Of a DNA stretch of 64,000 bases, positions 11,998 through 24,544 are shown in pieces (positions within the stretch are counted from its first letter, which is position 1; each line of letters begins with the position of its first letter). The notes under the pieces are model-generated. The model was not told the origin of the DNA. It searched no databases and was given only the letters and a program-made list of their open reading frames with translations. The position numbers and the translations under genes were made by a program. The stretch is taken from positions 21,974,741-22,038,740 of the forward strand of contig NC_092805.1 of assembly GCF_040954645.1 (NCBI RefSeq), written 5' to 3'. The stretch comes from Diabrotica undecimpunctata (Eukaryota; Arthropoda; Insecta; Coleoptera; Chrysomelidae).

Positions 11998-12262
11998 TAG
12001 GTGAGCGGTTTACCCCTAAAAAGACGCTTACAAAAGGAATATACCGACTAATTTTTTTTTTTTCATTTCTACCGCACCAAGCGAAGTAAATACTGTTTCT
12101 CTCTTGGCAATTTTTCAAAAAATGGTGTCTTTTCGAGTTATTTGCAATTTTTTGTTGAAAAAATGCCTTAATTAGTGATTTTTGGGATTTTTTTTCTAAA
12201 AAACTACTCAATGAATTACAATTCTACAAAAAGCGTGGATGATCTTTGGACCTTCGCGTTAT
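11998..12262 (+). mobile_element. Lone terminal arm of a foldback element (same family as 55297-56945)
   Basis: It begins 'TAGGTGAGCGGTTTACCCCT', the same terminus as both ends of the 55297-56945 element. It continues with shared blocks 'TTTTTTGTTGAAAAAATGCC' and 'AATTAGTGATTTTTGGGATT' and the 'AAAAAACTACT' block. Relative to the full arm, about 200 bp of the interior are missing. No opposite arm was found within the next few kilobases, so this is a solo or truncated copy. Confidence 0.8.
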
Positions 12263-15200
12263 AACCTAACATCTACTTTAGAGATCTTCAGGACAGCATT
12301 GATCAAATCAAAACACACTCTTCAATAGTCCGGAGGAGAGATTTCTTCAATATGTAAATATTAAGTCCATTCAGCTGCTTGAAAACATAGATTTAACAAG
12401 AAGATGAAAAATCTTTCGAGTTGATGATTCGCTTACTGAGAATTGCAGATCATGGTGTGACTCAGCGTACACAGCAATTTGCCTATAGCTTAAAAATGAA
12501 CTACTCATTATCAAACGTTATTCAAGTTTATAGTCACAGCAACCATATATGTAGTCATACGATAATGAAGAACATTAGAAAACATGCGACATAACAATAT
12601 CGAATATTTGTATCTGACATGAGAAAAATTCGTGTAGTAGATTGTTGAAGTGTGTCGTTTATTGCCGTATTTTACAAATACACGAATAAAAGCAGATGCC
12701 CAACAAATTTGAGAATTCATTGGTTTATAAATAAGGATGAAAAAAGCTGAAAACATTGTCTCCAAGAGAAAGCATGTAACTAAAAATTAGAATCGATGTT
12801 TAAATTGTAAAAATTCTATAAAATTTACTCCAACCTCTACGAACTCACTTTATAAATATAAATAATATAAATAATATGCATTTATCGTTATATATACTAT
12901 AAAGAACATGCAGTCACATTTAGATATAATATTTATAGGAGGAAAGTGCTAAAAAATTTAAAAATTGCAAAAATATTTTGTATACAGTCACAGTACATCG
13001 ACTATAATCTTTATTTACATCCCCCTGGTTATTATCTAAGTCGATTGAGGGGCTGTAACCTTTGAAACATATTTTTTTTTTTCGAGACTACGAATATTTT
13101 ATACTATAAAAATATTCTGATCATACTGCTGCTGTAGTTGTTGGCATTTAAGGAACTTAGTAGATTTAGTAAGTAGAGCTAGATAAACCAAATTCGCCAC
13201 TGGTGATTAGTATATGTCATTTTTGTCACATAAGTTTGAGAGAGGAATACGCAGGGGCAAAAGGGTATTGAACAAATAGCACAGTTTAAAGAAACTTGGA
13301 AAATGAAAAATATGAAATGAAAGTAGGCAACCGCACACAACTACATTCTAAAAATAGTTCTGATTTTGTTGCAATTATCTCATGAACATCTCCTTAAACT
13401 ACCAATTTATTTGATGGACAGGTTTAAAAACGTAAAAATGACCAAGATCAAAGGTTACAGCCATTTAAATTATTAATAATTAATATACATTTGAATATTG
13501 GTTTCGAAGAGGAATAACATTAAAAATATATAAAATATTGGTTTACCCTATGTTATTGATTATTAATCAACGTTTAAAGTAAATATATTACACAAGTTAA
13601 AAATGTACACAAGAAGCAATTCTGTGTTTTTCACGAAAGGGGACCCTGTAAATAACAGTAGAGCTAACAAAACAAAAAACATAAAATCCAAAAAAATATA
13701 ACGTCATTGCACGGTTTAAATCCCAAGGACTACTCGCAAAAAAAAACGAACAGAGAAAATTACAGCTGTCTACAAAAGCTCTTCACCAAAGAATTCTGGA
13801 TCCCGAAAGGGAATTTTAACTTTTTCAAATCGAATTAAAATCATCTCCAGCATACGCCATATTGTTTGTAACGACGCAATATTTTGATCATGCATTGATT
13901 CTAATAGTCTATTTCGAAATAGCAACCATTCCCAATGAAATTCATAACTGTAATAAATGACTCTTTTGCAATAAACCAAGAATTTTTCAGAACATTATTT
14001 TAGCATAAAAAAACAAGTTTTCGAAAGGATTATGATCGAAGTGGAAACTGTTTTGCGAAATATGTTTAATTTTTCATTTTCTTTATTACTCATGAACAGT
14101 TCTGTGCAACAACAAATAAAGTGCTGTGGGAATATTTTAGACATATCAGATTGTTTAAAAGCAACATAACCTCCACAATAGCATTGTGATGAGACATTAA
14201 TGTGGCGCAATTTCTTTTGTGAAGTGAATTTGTTGACATTCTGTAAAACTCCAATTCTAGTTTTAGGAAAATGATTAAAATTTCGGTTTCACTGGCTAAA
14301 TAATTAAAATCACCCACACACATGAAAAGCAATCTAATATTTTTTAAAATATATTTTTATCGCATATTAATCAAATGTGTTCCAAAAGAGAGCATTATAT
14401 CAACAAGATGGGCCATATCAAATCTGCGCAAACTCAAGGAAGTGTTGCACATTATCCGATGATTTCCTTTGTTCACAGCTGGTGGAAATGCGGGAGAATT
14501 CCTTATTTATATCAAATTATTTAGGAAGCATGATCTTTTATTAAATATTTTAGCTGCCAAACAGAAAATGATACAAATCAATGAAAGCTATCCAGATAAA
14601 ACATAAGAATGAGGGAAAATACAAAAAAAAAATATTTAACACAATCTTATGTACGTAAAAATGTACTTCAGTGAATGTTATAAACTATCTCGTGTTGGAA
14701 TAAGCGGTTAACATACGTTGTACATTAAATAGAGAAAGAAATTCGTTGTTTTATATTAGTGTGTTTAGAAAGATGTAGAACTTCTCTGTTTGTTATGTTA
14801 TCATATGTATGCAAACAAAAAGAAATCTGGTTGAACATTTACATGAAACTCTTTTATACTGGAGCATGGACAACGTGGAAATATACTAAGTACTGACATT
14901 TTTCAAAGCTCAAACGATTTACAAGAATAGAGAGTATTGTTGTTAATTGTGAAATCGTTAGTCATGTGTTTGTCCCGCAGAAATAGAGAAAGAAACGCTA
15001 GGAGGATATTAGCTGATATTAAAGAGCAGATCCGGAGAAGACTAATCAGGCAATCAAATATTAAAAAAAGTCGTCTTACGAAACTTACCAGACCAGATCG
15101 CTTCGATTTGAAAGCACAAAACTCCAATAAAAGTTCGTTTTTATAAACAACAGACTTTGAAGAAACTTTTTATAAAATATATGATAGTAATCAAATCGTT

Positions 15201-15705
15201 CCGGATATTTCAAACATTTTCCAAAAAATAAAATTCATTCTCTATTACAAAAACACAAAAATATTTTAAAAACATATACTTATTTTGAATGTTTGTTTAA
15301 CGAAAAAGCTACCTACCTGTTTGAATCAACGCGGAATTCCAACAGTTATCCAATAAATATTGTTACAGATACCCTGACATGGGCAGTTTATCGGCGATTA
15401 TTGTTTCAATAAGCTAGAATATCATGCCTGGTGAGTCATTAGCAACACTACAGCTCGAACCAATCATAAGATATAAAAAATGTGATATAAATTTGGTCAA
15501 ATAGATATATCCATTGTTGTTTATCGTTAGTGTCATGCATACCTACATAATCAAGTCATATTACTAAATGTGTGCCATTAAAAAGTTCTTTTTTTTATAA
15601 AAAAATTCATCTTTTTAAAAATATCTACATAAAAAAGGAAGAAGCAAAGTAAGCAGCAAGGTTCTGCGGAAATTTTGCGAAATACAAACTATTTTCAATG
15701 GACCA
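12263..15705. other. AT-rich stretch without a recognised gene
   Basis: No conserved frame was recognised. Overlapping short frames on both strands at about 14900-15150 have no motif. A weak inverted similarity, 'GGCTGTAACCTTTGA' (about 13032 and, complemented, about 13450), may mark a decayed short element. Confidence 0.55.
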
Positions 15706-16380
15706 CCACGTCACAATGAGCGGGACTGAGCGGGGAAAGGAAAACCTTTCCAAATATTTCTAATTCGTATGTATTTGTCCCATAAGAAGTGGAAATATAG
15801 GTTTTTTTTAATTGTTTACATAGTAAATAAGGACTTTTGGTTATGAACATTCATTCTTTGCGATTGGTATTATTTGTTTTTCATGAATTTGAGAGGTAAG
15901 AATATCAAATTAATAAGATATTTACTCTTAATGTTTATGTTTCAAGGTATGTTATTCTTTGATTAAAACTTTAATTATTTTTTTACTGTATTTCAAGATA
16001 TTTTTTTGTTGTTTTATCAGAGTTATTTTAAAATAATTCAATAAATCATTGAATTTATTTACGAAGTTGGAAAATATTTAAATTAATGTTTTATTCTTTT
16101 TTCGTTGCGTGTGGCAACGTTGCCCGTTGATTTTATCCTATAAAATACTAAATATATTCGTTCTCCCGTATAAACTTACTTACTCTTACCTCACAAATTC
16201 GCGAACAACAAATAATACCAATCGCACAGAATGAACGTCCATAACCAAAAGTCCTTATTTATTCTTCAACCAATTAAAAAACAATATATCCAACTTCTTA
16301 TGGGACAAATACACACGAATTAGAAATTTTTGGAAAGGTTTTCTAAGCTACGCCCATTGTGACGTCAGAGCTTAGGCAGT
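15706..16380. mobile_element. Foldback MITE, about 675 bp, long inverted repeats
   Basis: The left arm runs inward from 'CACGTCACAATGAGCG' and the right arm runs inward (complemented) from 'CTGACGTCACAATGGGCG'. Both then read 'AACCTTTCCAAA', 'TGTATTTGTCCCATAAGAAG', 'AATAAGGACTTTTGGTTATG' and 'GCGATTGGTATTATTTGTT'. The arms match for well over 200 bp, so the whole element can fold back. There is no coding frame. A second copy of these ends bounds 49057-53155. Confidence 0.9.
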
Positions 16381-17769
16381 TCATAGTTCGCTAGCTTCAC
16401 CTAGTGACGTTATTGTTAAGATGACAGGTGACAAGGATAGAGTGTATTAGTTGACGAGTAACAAAATAGTTGTTTATATTCGTAAAAAAACGTAGACAAA
16501 ACGTTAGAACACTACTTGCTGTTACATTTCACGTACGTTTTTCATGTTCTTCACTAATATATACAAGTAATTAGTAACTCTTTAACTGTTATCCACTAAC
16601 GTGGTCGCTGTCAACTGTCATTTATAAATGACTATGCGGGGCGGTACTACATTATGCTCTTAAGATAAATAATTAACAACAGATTAGCGATTCAATACCT
16701 ATTACAGTGTCTTTATTTAATTTAGGAAAAAATCTAGAATTATATTTTAAATATTTCAACATAACGAAAATATATTATAACTTTGAAATAGCACACCATG
16801 TATTATTACTACAGTACTTTTTAAAGTGATCAACAATATCAAAAAAATGTATAGTTTCCAAATATAGTAAATTGTATTTTTATCAAAATCAGCCTTTTCT
16901 TTTTCTATTCATAAGTTATTATTCTAATTTGTCTATCGATTTCTCTTTTAAAATATAAAAACTTTTTGTGCTTGTAATTTTTTGAAAATTTAATAGTTAC
17001 AGCTTGGTATTTGTTACTTGTGTCCTAATAAACAATTTTTTAAACTGTTTTCCAGTCATATTGCACATAACTTAACAGCTTACAATTAAGAAAAATAAAT
17101 TATTTGTATTATTTTTTTTACAAAAGTTAAGACAATACTTGCCAAGGTTTTCTTTAAAAATCTCTTTAATAAATACACAAGTTGGCTGTGGCAACGAACA
17201 AAAATTGTAACTTAGGGTAATGATGTTTTAAAAAGATCATGTCAAAATTTATCAAAAACTCAAAATCATATCAGCTGCCTTATGGAATTGTATTTTTTAC
17301 CCATTTTTAAATATAATTTAAAGTGTGTCACTCAAATTGGCAATAGATTATTGCACACTTTATTTGTTTAATGAAATAACTTACATGGAAGTTGAAAATT
17401 CGTGAAAAATAAATAGCAATTTTTATGACGAAGGATGTTACTAACTAACTTCCACTGTCACATCCTTTGGCAAATCAAAAAGCAAGTCATAGTTCAGTAG
17501 AGCAGTTTACAAAATTAAAGTTCAGAAGAATACAACGAAAAAACATTTTAAGTTCATTTGACTCAATTTTGTTAACTAAAACCTTCAGGTAACCAAATAC
17601 CGTCTTCACTACTTTGTAGAACTAGATATTAAGCAGCTTATAAGACAAAATGTAATGTGGTATACTGATTCGTGGAATCGTAGTTCTCTGATAATATTGA
17701 TGCTTTCATAATAGATACGTTATAAAATCGTTTTCATGAAAGCAAAACATTAACATTATGGATACAGTG
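16381..17769. other. AT-rich stretch without a recognised gene
   Basis: AT-rich, no conserved frame and no obvious repeat boundary found. Confidence 0.55.
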
Positions 17770-18535
17770 AGGCAATGACTAGACTGCTCTCTTCATACTT
17801 GAGCTACCGAAGCTTCAGAGTTCGAATAGGATAAGTTCTGGCCGAACTCGGAACCCTGGAGGCTTGAGTACCACAGGGAGCGGTCCTGTCACCACTACTG
17901 TATATACTATACACTGCGGATATTCCAAGAATACCTACAAATGTACTCTAAACATAGAAAAACATAGAAGACATAGCAGTAAACAACCTGCAAACAGCGT
18001 TAGACAATATTGAAGAATGGAGCATACAACGGAAAATCGCCATAAACTCCGAGAAAACGCAAGCGGTGCTCTTTAAGAACAGACAACAACACCCAGAGGA
18101 TCAACTGACGGTGCAAAACAATCCCATCGAATGGAAAAGTGAAGCTAAATACCTGGAAGTTCTAATGGATAAAGGACTAACTTTCCAAAAACATGTAGAC
18201 GCCACACTATAAAAAGCAAATGTGGCAAAAGCGTCAATAAGAGGACTCGCAGGTAGAAAAAGCAAATTAAGAACGAAACCAAAGATAAAATTAATAAATA
18301 GCATCATACCGATATTAAGATACGCATCTCTCGCATGGGGACATGTCTTTAAAACAACTAAGAAAAGGTTACAAGTGAGCAGCTTACACAGCAGCCTAAG
18401 AGAAGCAGTCAACGTACAACTCGTGGAGCTGGAGAATCACATAAGTCGTATACTGCAAGAGATAATGAGATATGATGCGTTCCATTACTGGAAGCACAAA
18501 CGTCCGAAACAGCACCAGAGAGAAAATAAATAAAC
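17770..18535 (+). mobile_element. Jockey-like LINE fragment (reverse transcriptase palm to thumb)
   Basis: Blocks appear in order in nearby frames: 'YLSYRSFRVRIG' (about 17800), 'VPQGAVLSPLLYILYTADIP' (about 17865-17930), 'NNLQTALDNIEEWSIQRKIA' with 'INSEKTQAVLFKNR' (about 17980-18080), 'KYLEVLMDKGLTFQKHV' (about 18150), and 'INSIIPILRYASLAWG' (about 18295). These are the standard Jockey-clade motifs around and after the palm. The YADD box between the second and third blocks has decayed. Stops at several places make it non-functional. Confidence 0.75.
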
Positions 18536-18582
18536 AAAATCAGAAGGATAGTTCGTAGCTCTATCAACGCAGACAGTCACAG

Positions 18583-19075
18583 TCACTGTGTAGGTTCATT
18601 ACAAATGATTATCTTTTCAGGACATCCTTCAAAAAAACCACAAAAAACGGCTTCGGCCATCAAAAAAATACTAATAAAAACCTGCGAAAGCCAACAAAAA
18701 ATCCCCTCGAGCACCAAATCGCCAAACTGGGCGTAGCCCGGACCGGAGAATTGAGGTCCGAGCAAGCAATTCAGATTCGCGGATAAGTCACAAGATGATA
18801 GCAGGAATAAAGCGCCTAACGTTAGCCTGCATTGATCGGTTAGGGAACCATTTACAGTTCTTGTACCTAGGACTCCCATATGAAGAGAATTTGGCTGATT
18901 GTTGTGCCCCTAGGCGCATCAGAGTGTTATAGGAGGGAAAGGGATGGTCTGGAGCATTGGAGCCAGGTGGAGTGATTCCTGTTTTTACACGAATTAATAC
19001 ACCTCGCTCCAATAAATTGTAACATCCGAACGTCATTTCAAGCGGTGTACAAGTCTCTCGGGCTGGGTTCAATTA
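18583..19075. other. GC-richer segment, unidentified, probably repeat-derived
   Basis: This segment has clearly higher GC content than its surroundings and overlapping open frames on both strands. I recognise none of them. It directly follows a Jockey-like fragment, so it may be part of another LINE (for example an ORF1 or 5' region), but nothing in the sequence proves it. Confidence 0.4.
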
Positions 19076-20039
19076 AATTGCTTGAAAACTTTAACATGGT
19101 AATTTTTTTGGCAACGTGGTCGCTTACACTTATGTGTCCGTGATTCCTAAGTTGGCACCGTTCGCGGTTTCAGTTATTTCAATCGGAATAAAAATCGACT
19201 TTTTTATCTTTCCTTTGAACCAAAAAATGTCAGTGGTTGGCCATGAACAGAAACGACTGGTAAACAAAGTAGGGAGGGTCGAGGCTAAACTATAACGATA
19301 ATGATTTTTTATCCTCCTTACGTGTGCCTACGTCTTTCTACTTTCAGTACACGAATCAACTCTTTAGTGGGACTAACGCGCTTTTAAATATCAAAACTTG
19401 TTCGTGTAATATAATGATAAACGAGTACTGAAAATATTATGTAAATCTGGATAAAAAAATAATTAAGATACAAACTCACAATTTTTATTTAAAAAAAATG
19501 TCGAGTAAACTATAAATAAAAACTGGTAAAATGCGATGCTATTGGCGAAACCCGAGGGAATTATTGTTGTTGAAGCATAGGGTATCATCCTAAAATGAGC
19601 AAATGCCCTACTGAACATTATAATAATTTTTTTCTCACGTTCAAGGTGTTTGTAGTGAAATGGCACTGTTAGTGATGTAAACTGTTAAATTAACAAGACT
19701 AGCAATTATCAAAAGCACACAAATACAGAAAAGTAGTTAAACTAACTTGTCTAACTAATCCTTTGAGGTTAACTCTTCTTTTCAACGGATTTTGCAATCT
19801 TTCCATGTAAGTATTGACATAAAAAAATTTAATAGTATTTAAAAAATATAGCTGCCTAAAAAATACTCGTTTTTTATTAGTTAAAACCGGAATACAAGTG
19901 GTAAGCTGAAAACCTAAGTAAAATAAACCTGTTTCAAGTACATTTTTTTGCAAAACATCACTAGCAATTGGTGAATCTTTGCAGTTAATACAATTGGATT
20001 GTATAGTTGCAAAAGAACGGTTTGGGTTTCAACGAAATA
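19076..20039. other. AT-rich stretch without a recognised gene
   Basis: No conserved protein frame and no repeat end were recognised. Confidence 0.55.
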
Positions 20040-20265
20040 AAATGAAGTAACACGTGCTGACAGATATGAATTCCTAAAACTAATAATGCAGGGAAAGATT
20101 CAAGGAAAGCGCAGCATAGGTAGAAGAAGAATGCCCTGGCTGAGAAACCTCAGAGAATGGTTTGGATGCAGCTCAACTGAACTCTTTCGGGCTGTAATGT
20201 CAAAGGTTAGAATAGCAGTGATGATTGCCAACTTTCGTAGCGGAGATGGCACGTAAAGAAGAAAG
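20040..20265 (+). mobile_element. RTE-like LINE, extreme 3' end
   Basis: A plus-strand frame reads 'IMQGKIQGKRSIGRRRMPWL', then 'RNLREWFGCSSTELFRA' and 'KVRIAVMIANFRSGDGT', ending in a stop and an 'aagaagaaag' tail. This is the C-terminus (GKIEGKR-x-x-GR-x-x-x-WL-x-NLR-W) and A-rich tail of a common insect endonuclease-reverse transcriptase. The same ending recurs on the minus strand at 35397-35520 and 38955-39080. Confidence 0.75.
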
Positions 20266-22868
20266 ATGTAATTACTGAACCAGAGCACATAAAATTGGAA
20301 AGATAATAATGATGCCAAAGCCTAGCTTAAGTCTAGACGTCTCATTATATCCTCCAGTAGCCTACTACGGCGATCTTCAAGTTTTTAAATGACTAATCTA
20401 CTCCAAAGAGACTGGTGACACATTGTTCTTCACATGCAGTTATACTGCCTTTTTATATATCCACTATTTCTTTGTAAAGTCTGGCATATTAGCTTACTTT
20501 GTAAAGTAAATATTATTGCAGAAAGCTTTTGCTCTATATTTAGAGCTTATTCGATATTATCCGATAGTCACTGTAGACATAGAATTTGACAAACAGCTGT
20601 GAAAACAAATGAAACACGTGCAGTTAACAGTGATATGAAAATTAATCTGTTATACCAACCACAGGAGCATCAGTTTTTAAAAAAATGCGAGATGATGAAA
20701 ACTTAATTCCAAAACATTCCACATAACCTTTATTTTTCGAATTGGTCATCCGTACTATCAATTAAATTGGTATACCTAAAATATTTAGGACTTTATCTCG
20801 AAAACACACTTAACTATTTATGTAAAAGTTATGTACACCTTCCAGCAAAAGTTTGCTATCTTATTTGATATATTAAAACCAGTATGTGATACAGGAGCAC
20901 AATGTTATGACGTCATTTCGACCTCCTATGGCCTCATCAAACGCGGGGACTGAATACAAAATCAAACATACAAAGAGTATATTCAAAAAAGATGCAAACG
21001 ACCGGTAGAAGACTAAAAACAAATGAATAAAAGAGTTAAAAAAGACGTTTTCTAGAGAATGAACAAGACATTCAAATGAGCTGACAATTGAAGGAGACCT
21101 AACGCTATCTATTGAAAATATCTCCACAATACAAACACCTCACACAAATGTGAAAGAAACTTAATGGAAGATGAACCTAAAACACTATTCATTCCAGTAA
21201 AGAGTTCAATAAATTAGAACGCATGTGCAAAGATTCCCCATTTACTAACATGCGCAACTTGATGCAAGATACGGTAATAGACGGTAAGCAACAGAATATA
21301 ACTCAATTAAATAATATATTACTAACTCTTAAGTCATTGGTATTAGATGGACGCCATCATAGAGAAAATCAAAATAAGACAGCAAACAGACGTTCACAAA
21401 GGTTGTTAACAAAGAGCCTAATATCTACTGCCATATTAAGAAGTGACCTCAGAAATAGTACTTTCAAAAAGATTATGGCTGCTAATAATTCCGATTGCAA
21501 ACAAAGTCCCCGAGGATAAAAAGCTTAGACACTCTAAAATTCGATACGGTCTAATACTTTAGAAAAGGTGTTTTAGAAATACCGAAACCTGACAGAAACG
21601 GTTATAATTTGAGTCATAAGATTCAGACTCAGTGTCTTCTGTTGCAAGATACTAGACCGCATCATAAATAAATTGGTTCAATCAGTAAAATTTCTTAAAA
21701 AGAGACACGAGACCCATAAAAAAGATAACAACCATAATAAGTCTAGAAAATATGTTGAGTTTCTCCCTTTTTTATTTTATCACGTTGAAATATGTATATG
21801 CATATTATGAATTGCAAATATATCATATTTGGGCATTAGTATGTTAATGGTATTCCAGAAATGTCGCAATTTGTATGCTTAATGATAACATAAAAAAATC
21901 TGGGTACTTAAATAGGTTAAATATTGACAACATCGCAAAAGCGCAATTACCGATGGAAAGATAAATGTTGTATACAACTTAAAATATTGTAAGAGACGTG
22001 ACAAAGCAGGTGCGAAAACTTAAATAAGAATACAGAAGGGGAAAAGGTAGAACTCAGATCATAAACATGCTGGAATAATGTATACATGATAACTAATAAC
22101 AAATATTACTAAGGACTTCCTCAGTTTTCATTGAATATCATCTATCTATCGTTGTATCCAGCTCTTCCTTTCCAAAAAACCTTTATCACGTAGGTTTCTT
22201 CTTTCCATTACCTCTCCTACTTCATCTACATAAAATGATCTTTGAGATCGTCCTTTTTTTTCTTCCATTCCAATCCATTTCCAGATTCCATTCTGTAAAT
22301 TTTCTTACTAAGGTTTATGTCCAAAAATGGATAGAGGAAGTCATTATAGGCAGTATACATTACAGTATTACTTATCCAGAAAACGATAAAGGACTTTATA
22401 AGAAACTAGAGGACCATGCTACAAAATATTTGGAAAAAGATGATATTATCATCAAATTTCGGTATCTTATCGACGTTAATTCAAAAATAACATAACTTTA
22501 GTTAGTATTCCAGCATACTATCTTGTATTCTTAAAATATATATGTTCAATCGTATAAAACATATCCACGTACACGAAATAGCAATTATTTTTTAATGCAA
22601 CACCACATGGACACATTTTGGAAAAACTTAAATATACCAAGTATCAAAACAAACCTCGTCTTCAATGTTTTGTAAAAATATTAAAATTATTGTTTTTAAA
22701 ACAAATTCATAATATAAAACGTTAAAAATCTGAAATTGTTCACAATTTCCTTATAGTTTCACTTTGTACAAAGTAATGTTTGGCGAACTCCATCGCTCGC
22801 GCTCAAAAGTTGATTTTGAACACATTTTTTAGCATCTACTCAATACAAATACAAAAATCAATCACATT
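20266..22868. other. Region just downstream of dishevelled; probable 3' UTR near its right end
   Basis: Any dsh 3' UTR runs leftwards from 22868. The nearest polyadenylation-like signal on the minus strand is ATTAAA at 22591-22596, about 275 bases after the stop; there is no canonical AATAAA closer. Small plus-strand frames at 21223-21519 and 22235-22495 have no recognisable motif and I do not call them genes. Confidence 0.4.
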
Positions 22869-23134
22869 CTACATAACATCAACAAACATCTCGCATGGAT
22901 TGCCCATGGCAATCTTAAAAGATTGTCTACTACCGGCAATGTCTTTAGACTGTGGATTGGTCGCTACTTGCGTTCCACTGCTCTGCTCGGAACCGTTGGA
23001 GCTGCCGTTGCCGTTCCCGCTCGTCTTCGGACCTGCGGCGGAACGGGGACCCAACGAGGTGATGTCGCTGTCTGAAGCGCTGCTCTGACCAGCTGCCGTG
23101 TCTTTCAAGTGTTCCGAACCACCAGATGAACCAC
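22869..23134 (-). CDS. dsh: dishevelled, last coding exon (C-terminus)
   Basis: The exon opens after the acceptor 'tttgtttcaag' with two bases completing a Gly codon, matching the single base left by the exon at 54960. It encodes a Ser/Gly-rich linker ('GGSSGGSEHLKD'), then 'ASDSDITSLGPRSAAG', then the hallmark dishevelled C-terminus 'GSRQSFKIAMGNPCEMFVDV' plus a final Met, with TAG at 22869-22871. The terminal Val-Met is the conserved internal-PDZ and partner-binding tail of Dvl proteins. Composition (GC about 50-55 percent) contrasts with the AT-rich surroundings, as expected for a constrained exon. The region between DEP and the tail is much shorter than in fly or vertebrate proteins, so an undetected exon within the 31.8-kb intron cannot be excluded, though the phases join directly. 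Confidence 0.95.
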
Positions 23135-23366
23135 CTTGAAACAAAAAAGACTTATATAAAATATTGTCAATAAATTATGATTTCTTTCACTTATTTTGAG
23201 TATAGCGACCTCCAGCAGATAAAGGAAAATTGAATACACATTGCAAAATGGGTATTCTGTCAAAAATATACTGTTGGTGAAATACACTGTCAAAAACTCC
23301 CAACAGTAATGGTAAAACATAATCGTGGTAAATAAAAAAATATATTTCTGGGACTTAATTATATTA

Positions 23367-23653
23367 GGGCCGGTTGTTCGAACGCTAATCAAAACTTGAT
23401 TGTAATCAACTATTTAATTAAAATCAAATACGTCACATTTTGAGGTTATGTTGACTGATTTATTTTATTCAATTTTATTATTTTGCGATTTGCATAATTA
23501 AACTTTTTTTGATGTTAATTTCGTGTTTTTATTTACAAATCAATAATAATAATAAGCAATTTTTAATAATTTTGACAGCTGCTGTGACGTATTTGCTTGT
23601 AATTAAATATTTGATTACAATTAAGTTTTGATTAGCGTTCGAACAACCGGCCC
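23367..23653. mobile_element. MITE, 287 bp, TTA target duplication (PIF/Harbinger-like)
   Basis: The termini are 'GGGCCGGTTGTTCGAACGCT' and its exact complement; the arms match for about 40 bp with few differences ('AATCAAAACTTGATTGTAAT' on one side, 'ATTACAATTAAGTTTTGATT' on the other). TTA flanks both ends (23364-23366 and 23654-23656), the 3-bp duplication typical of PIF/Harbinger elements. Non-coding. It sits about 230 bp upstream of the last dsh exon, inside the intron. Confidence 0.88.
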
Positions 23654-23656
23654 TTA

Positions 23657-24544
23657 ATGTTAGAATTCAATTCAAAACTTATATTGTCTAATGGAGAGAA
23701 AATCCAAATAATTGCCAGTAATACTATGTAATAGTAGTAGTAATACACCCATCTAATATGTACTCTTTCGAGAACTCCAGCTTCTTACTGTCGCTGTACA
23801 ATGTGCTCGGAAATTCGAGAGCCGATGAAACCTTGTTATGGTGGAGGGGTGCATTGTGCACCCGGTTAAGGCCGCTAATTCTGAGCACGATCCAGTGGAA
23901 GCTAAGGACGGCCCAACTCCATGTATCAGGCTATTTTCACTCAGGTGTGACCATCCAACCCTAAGCTTATCGTGAAACATAAGTGGGGCAGAAACAAACG
24001 AACAAAAACCGTGTTGAAACTGGTTAAGGAGCGAAAAATGTGATAGCTAGTTAGCATAACCAATACGGCCAGAATGTTGAAGTACTTGTTGAAGTAAAGC
24101 CTCAACAAGAGGCTGACATAGATGAAGGAGATAAACAAAAGATTTTTGAGATCGCAAGGAAAAGGTCTACAGAGCTAAATAATCCCTTTATCAACAATAT
24201 AAAATAAAGCTTGAAAACATGACATAGGATTCAATCTCAGACAAACCAAAATAAACGTTACGGACAGAAAAGTATCAAAGAAAACACCTGCATTTACATC
24301 GTTATCTTGTATATAGTAAAACCTTACCATCTCGAGGAATAAAAAACTGGTCGCTAAAGAGGAGTGGTCGTTTACGAGAGAACATAGGAAAATTAAAGCA
24401 ACTGATCTTCATATTACGTTGTTTATTTAAATATTATAGTGATTTGTGTACCAAGGGCATTAAGTGGATGTTTATACCTGAGGGCAACTATCTTTATCAC
24501 TCATTATCTTCTTCTCGTAACACTACAACCTGGAGCTGTTCTTG
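23657..24544. other. Intronic stretch without a recognised gene
   Basis: A GC-richer patch at about 23760-23980 gives overlapping frames on both strands with no recognised motif. It is probably an old repeat fragment. Confidence 0.5.

Noticed and set aside
14903..15146. Overlapping frames on opposite strands, one Arg-rich
   Set aside because: No known family, no splice signals and AT-rich flanks; composition alone explains the residues.
21223..21519. Plus-strand frame of 98 codons downstream of dsh
   Set aside because: Low-complexity Asn/Lys/Leu composition expected of AT-rich DNA; no motif.
23753..23980. Overlapping frames on both strands in a GC-richer patch
   Set aside because: No conserved motif on either strand; likely chance openness of GC-richer repeat DNA.
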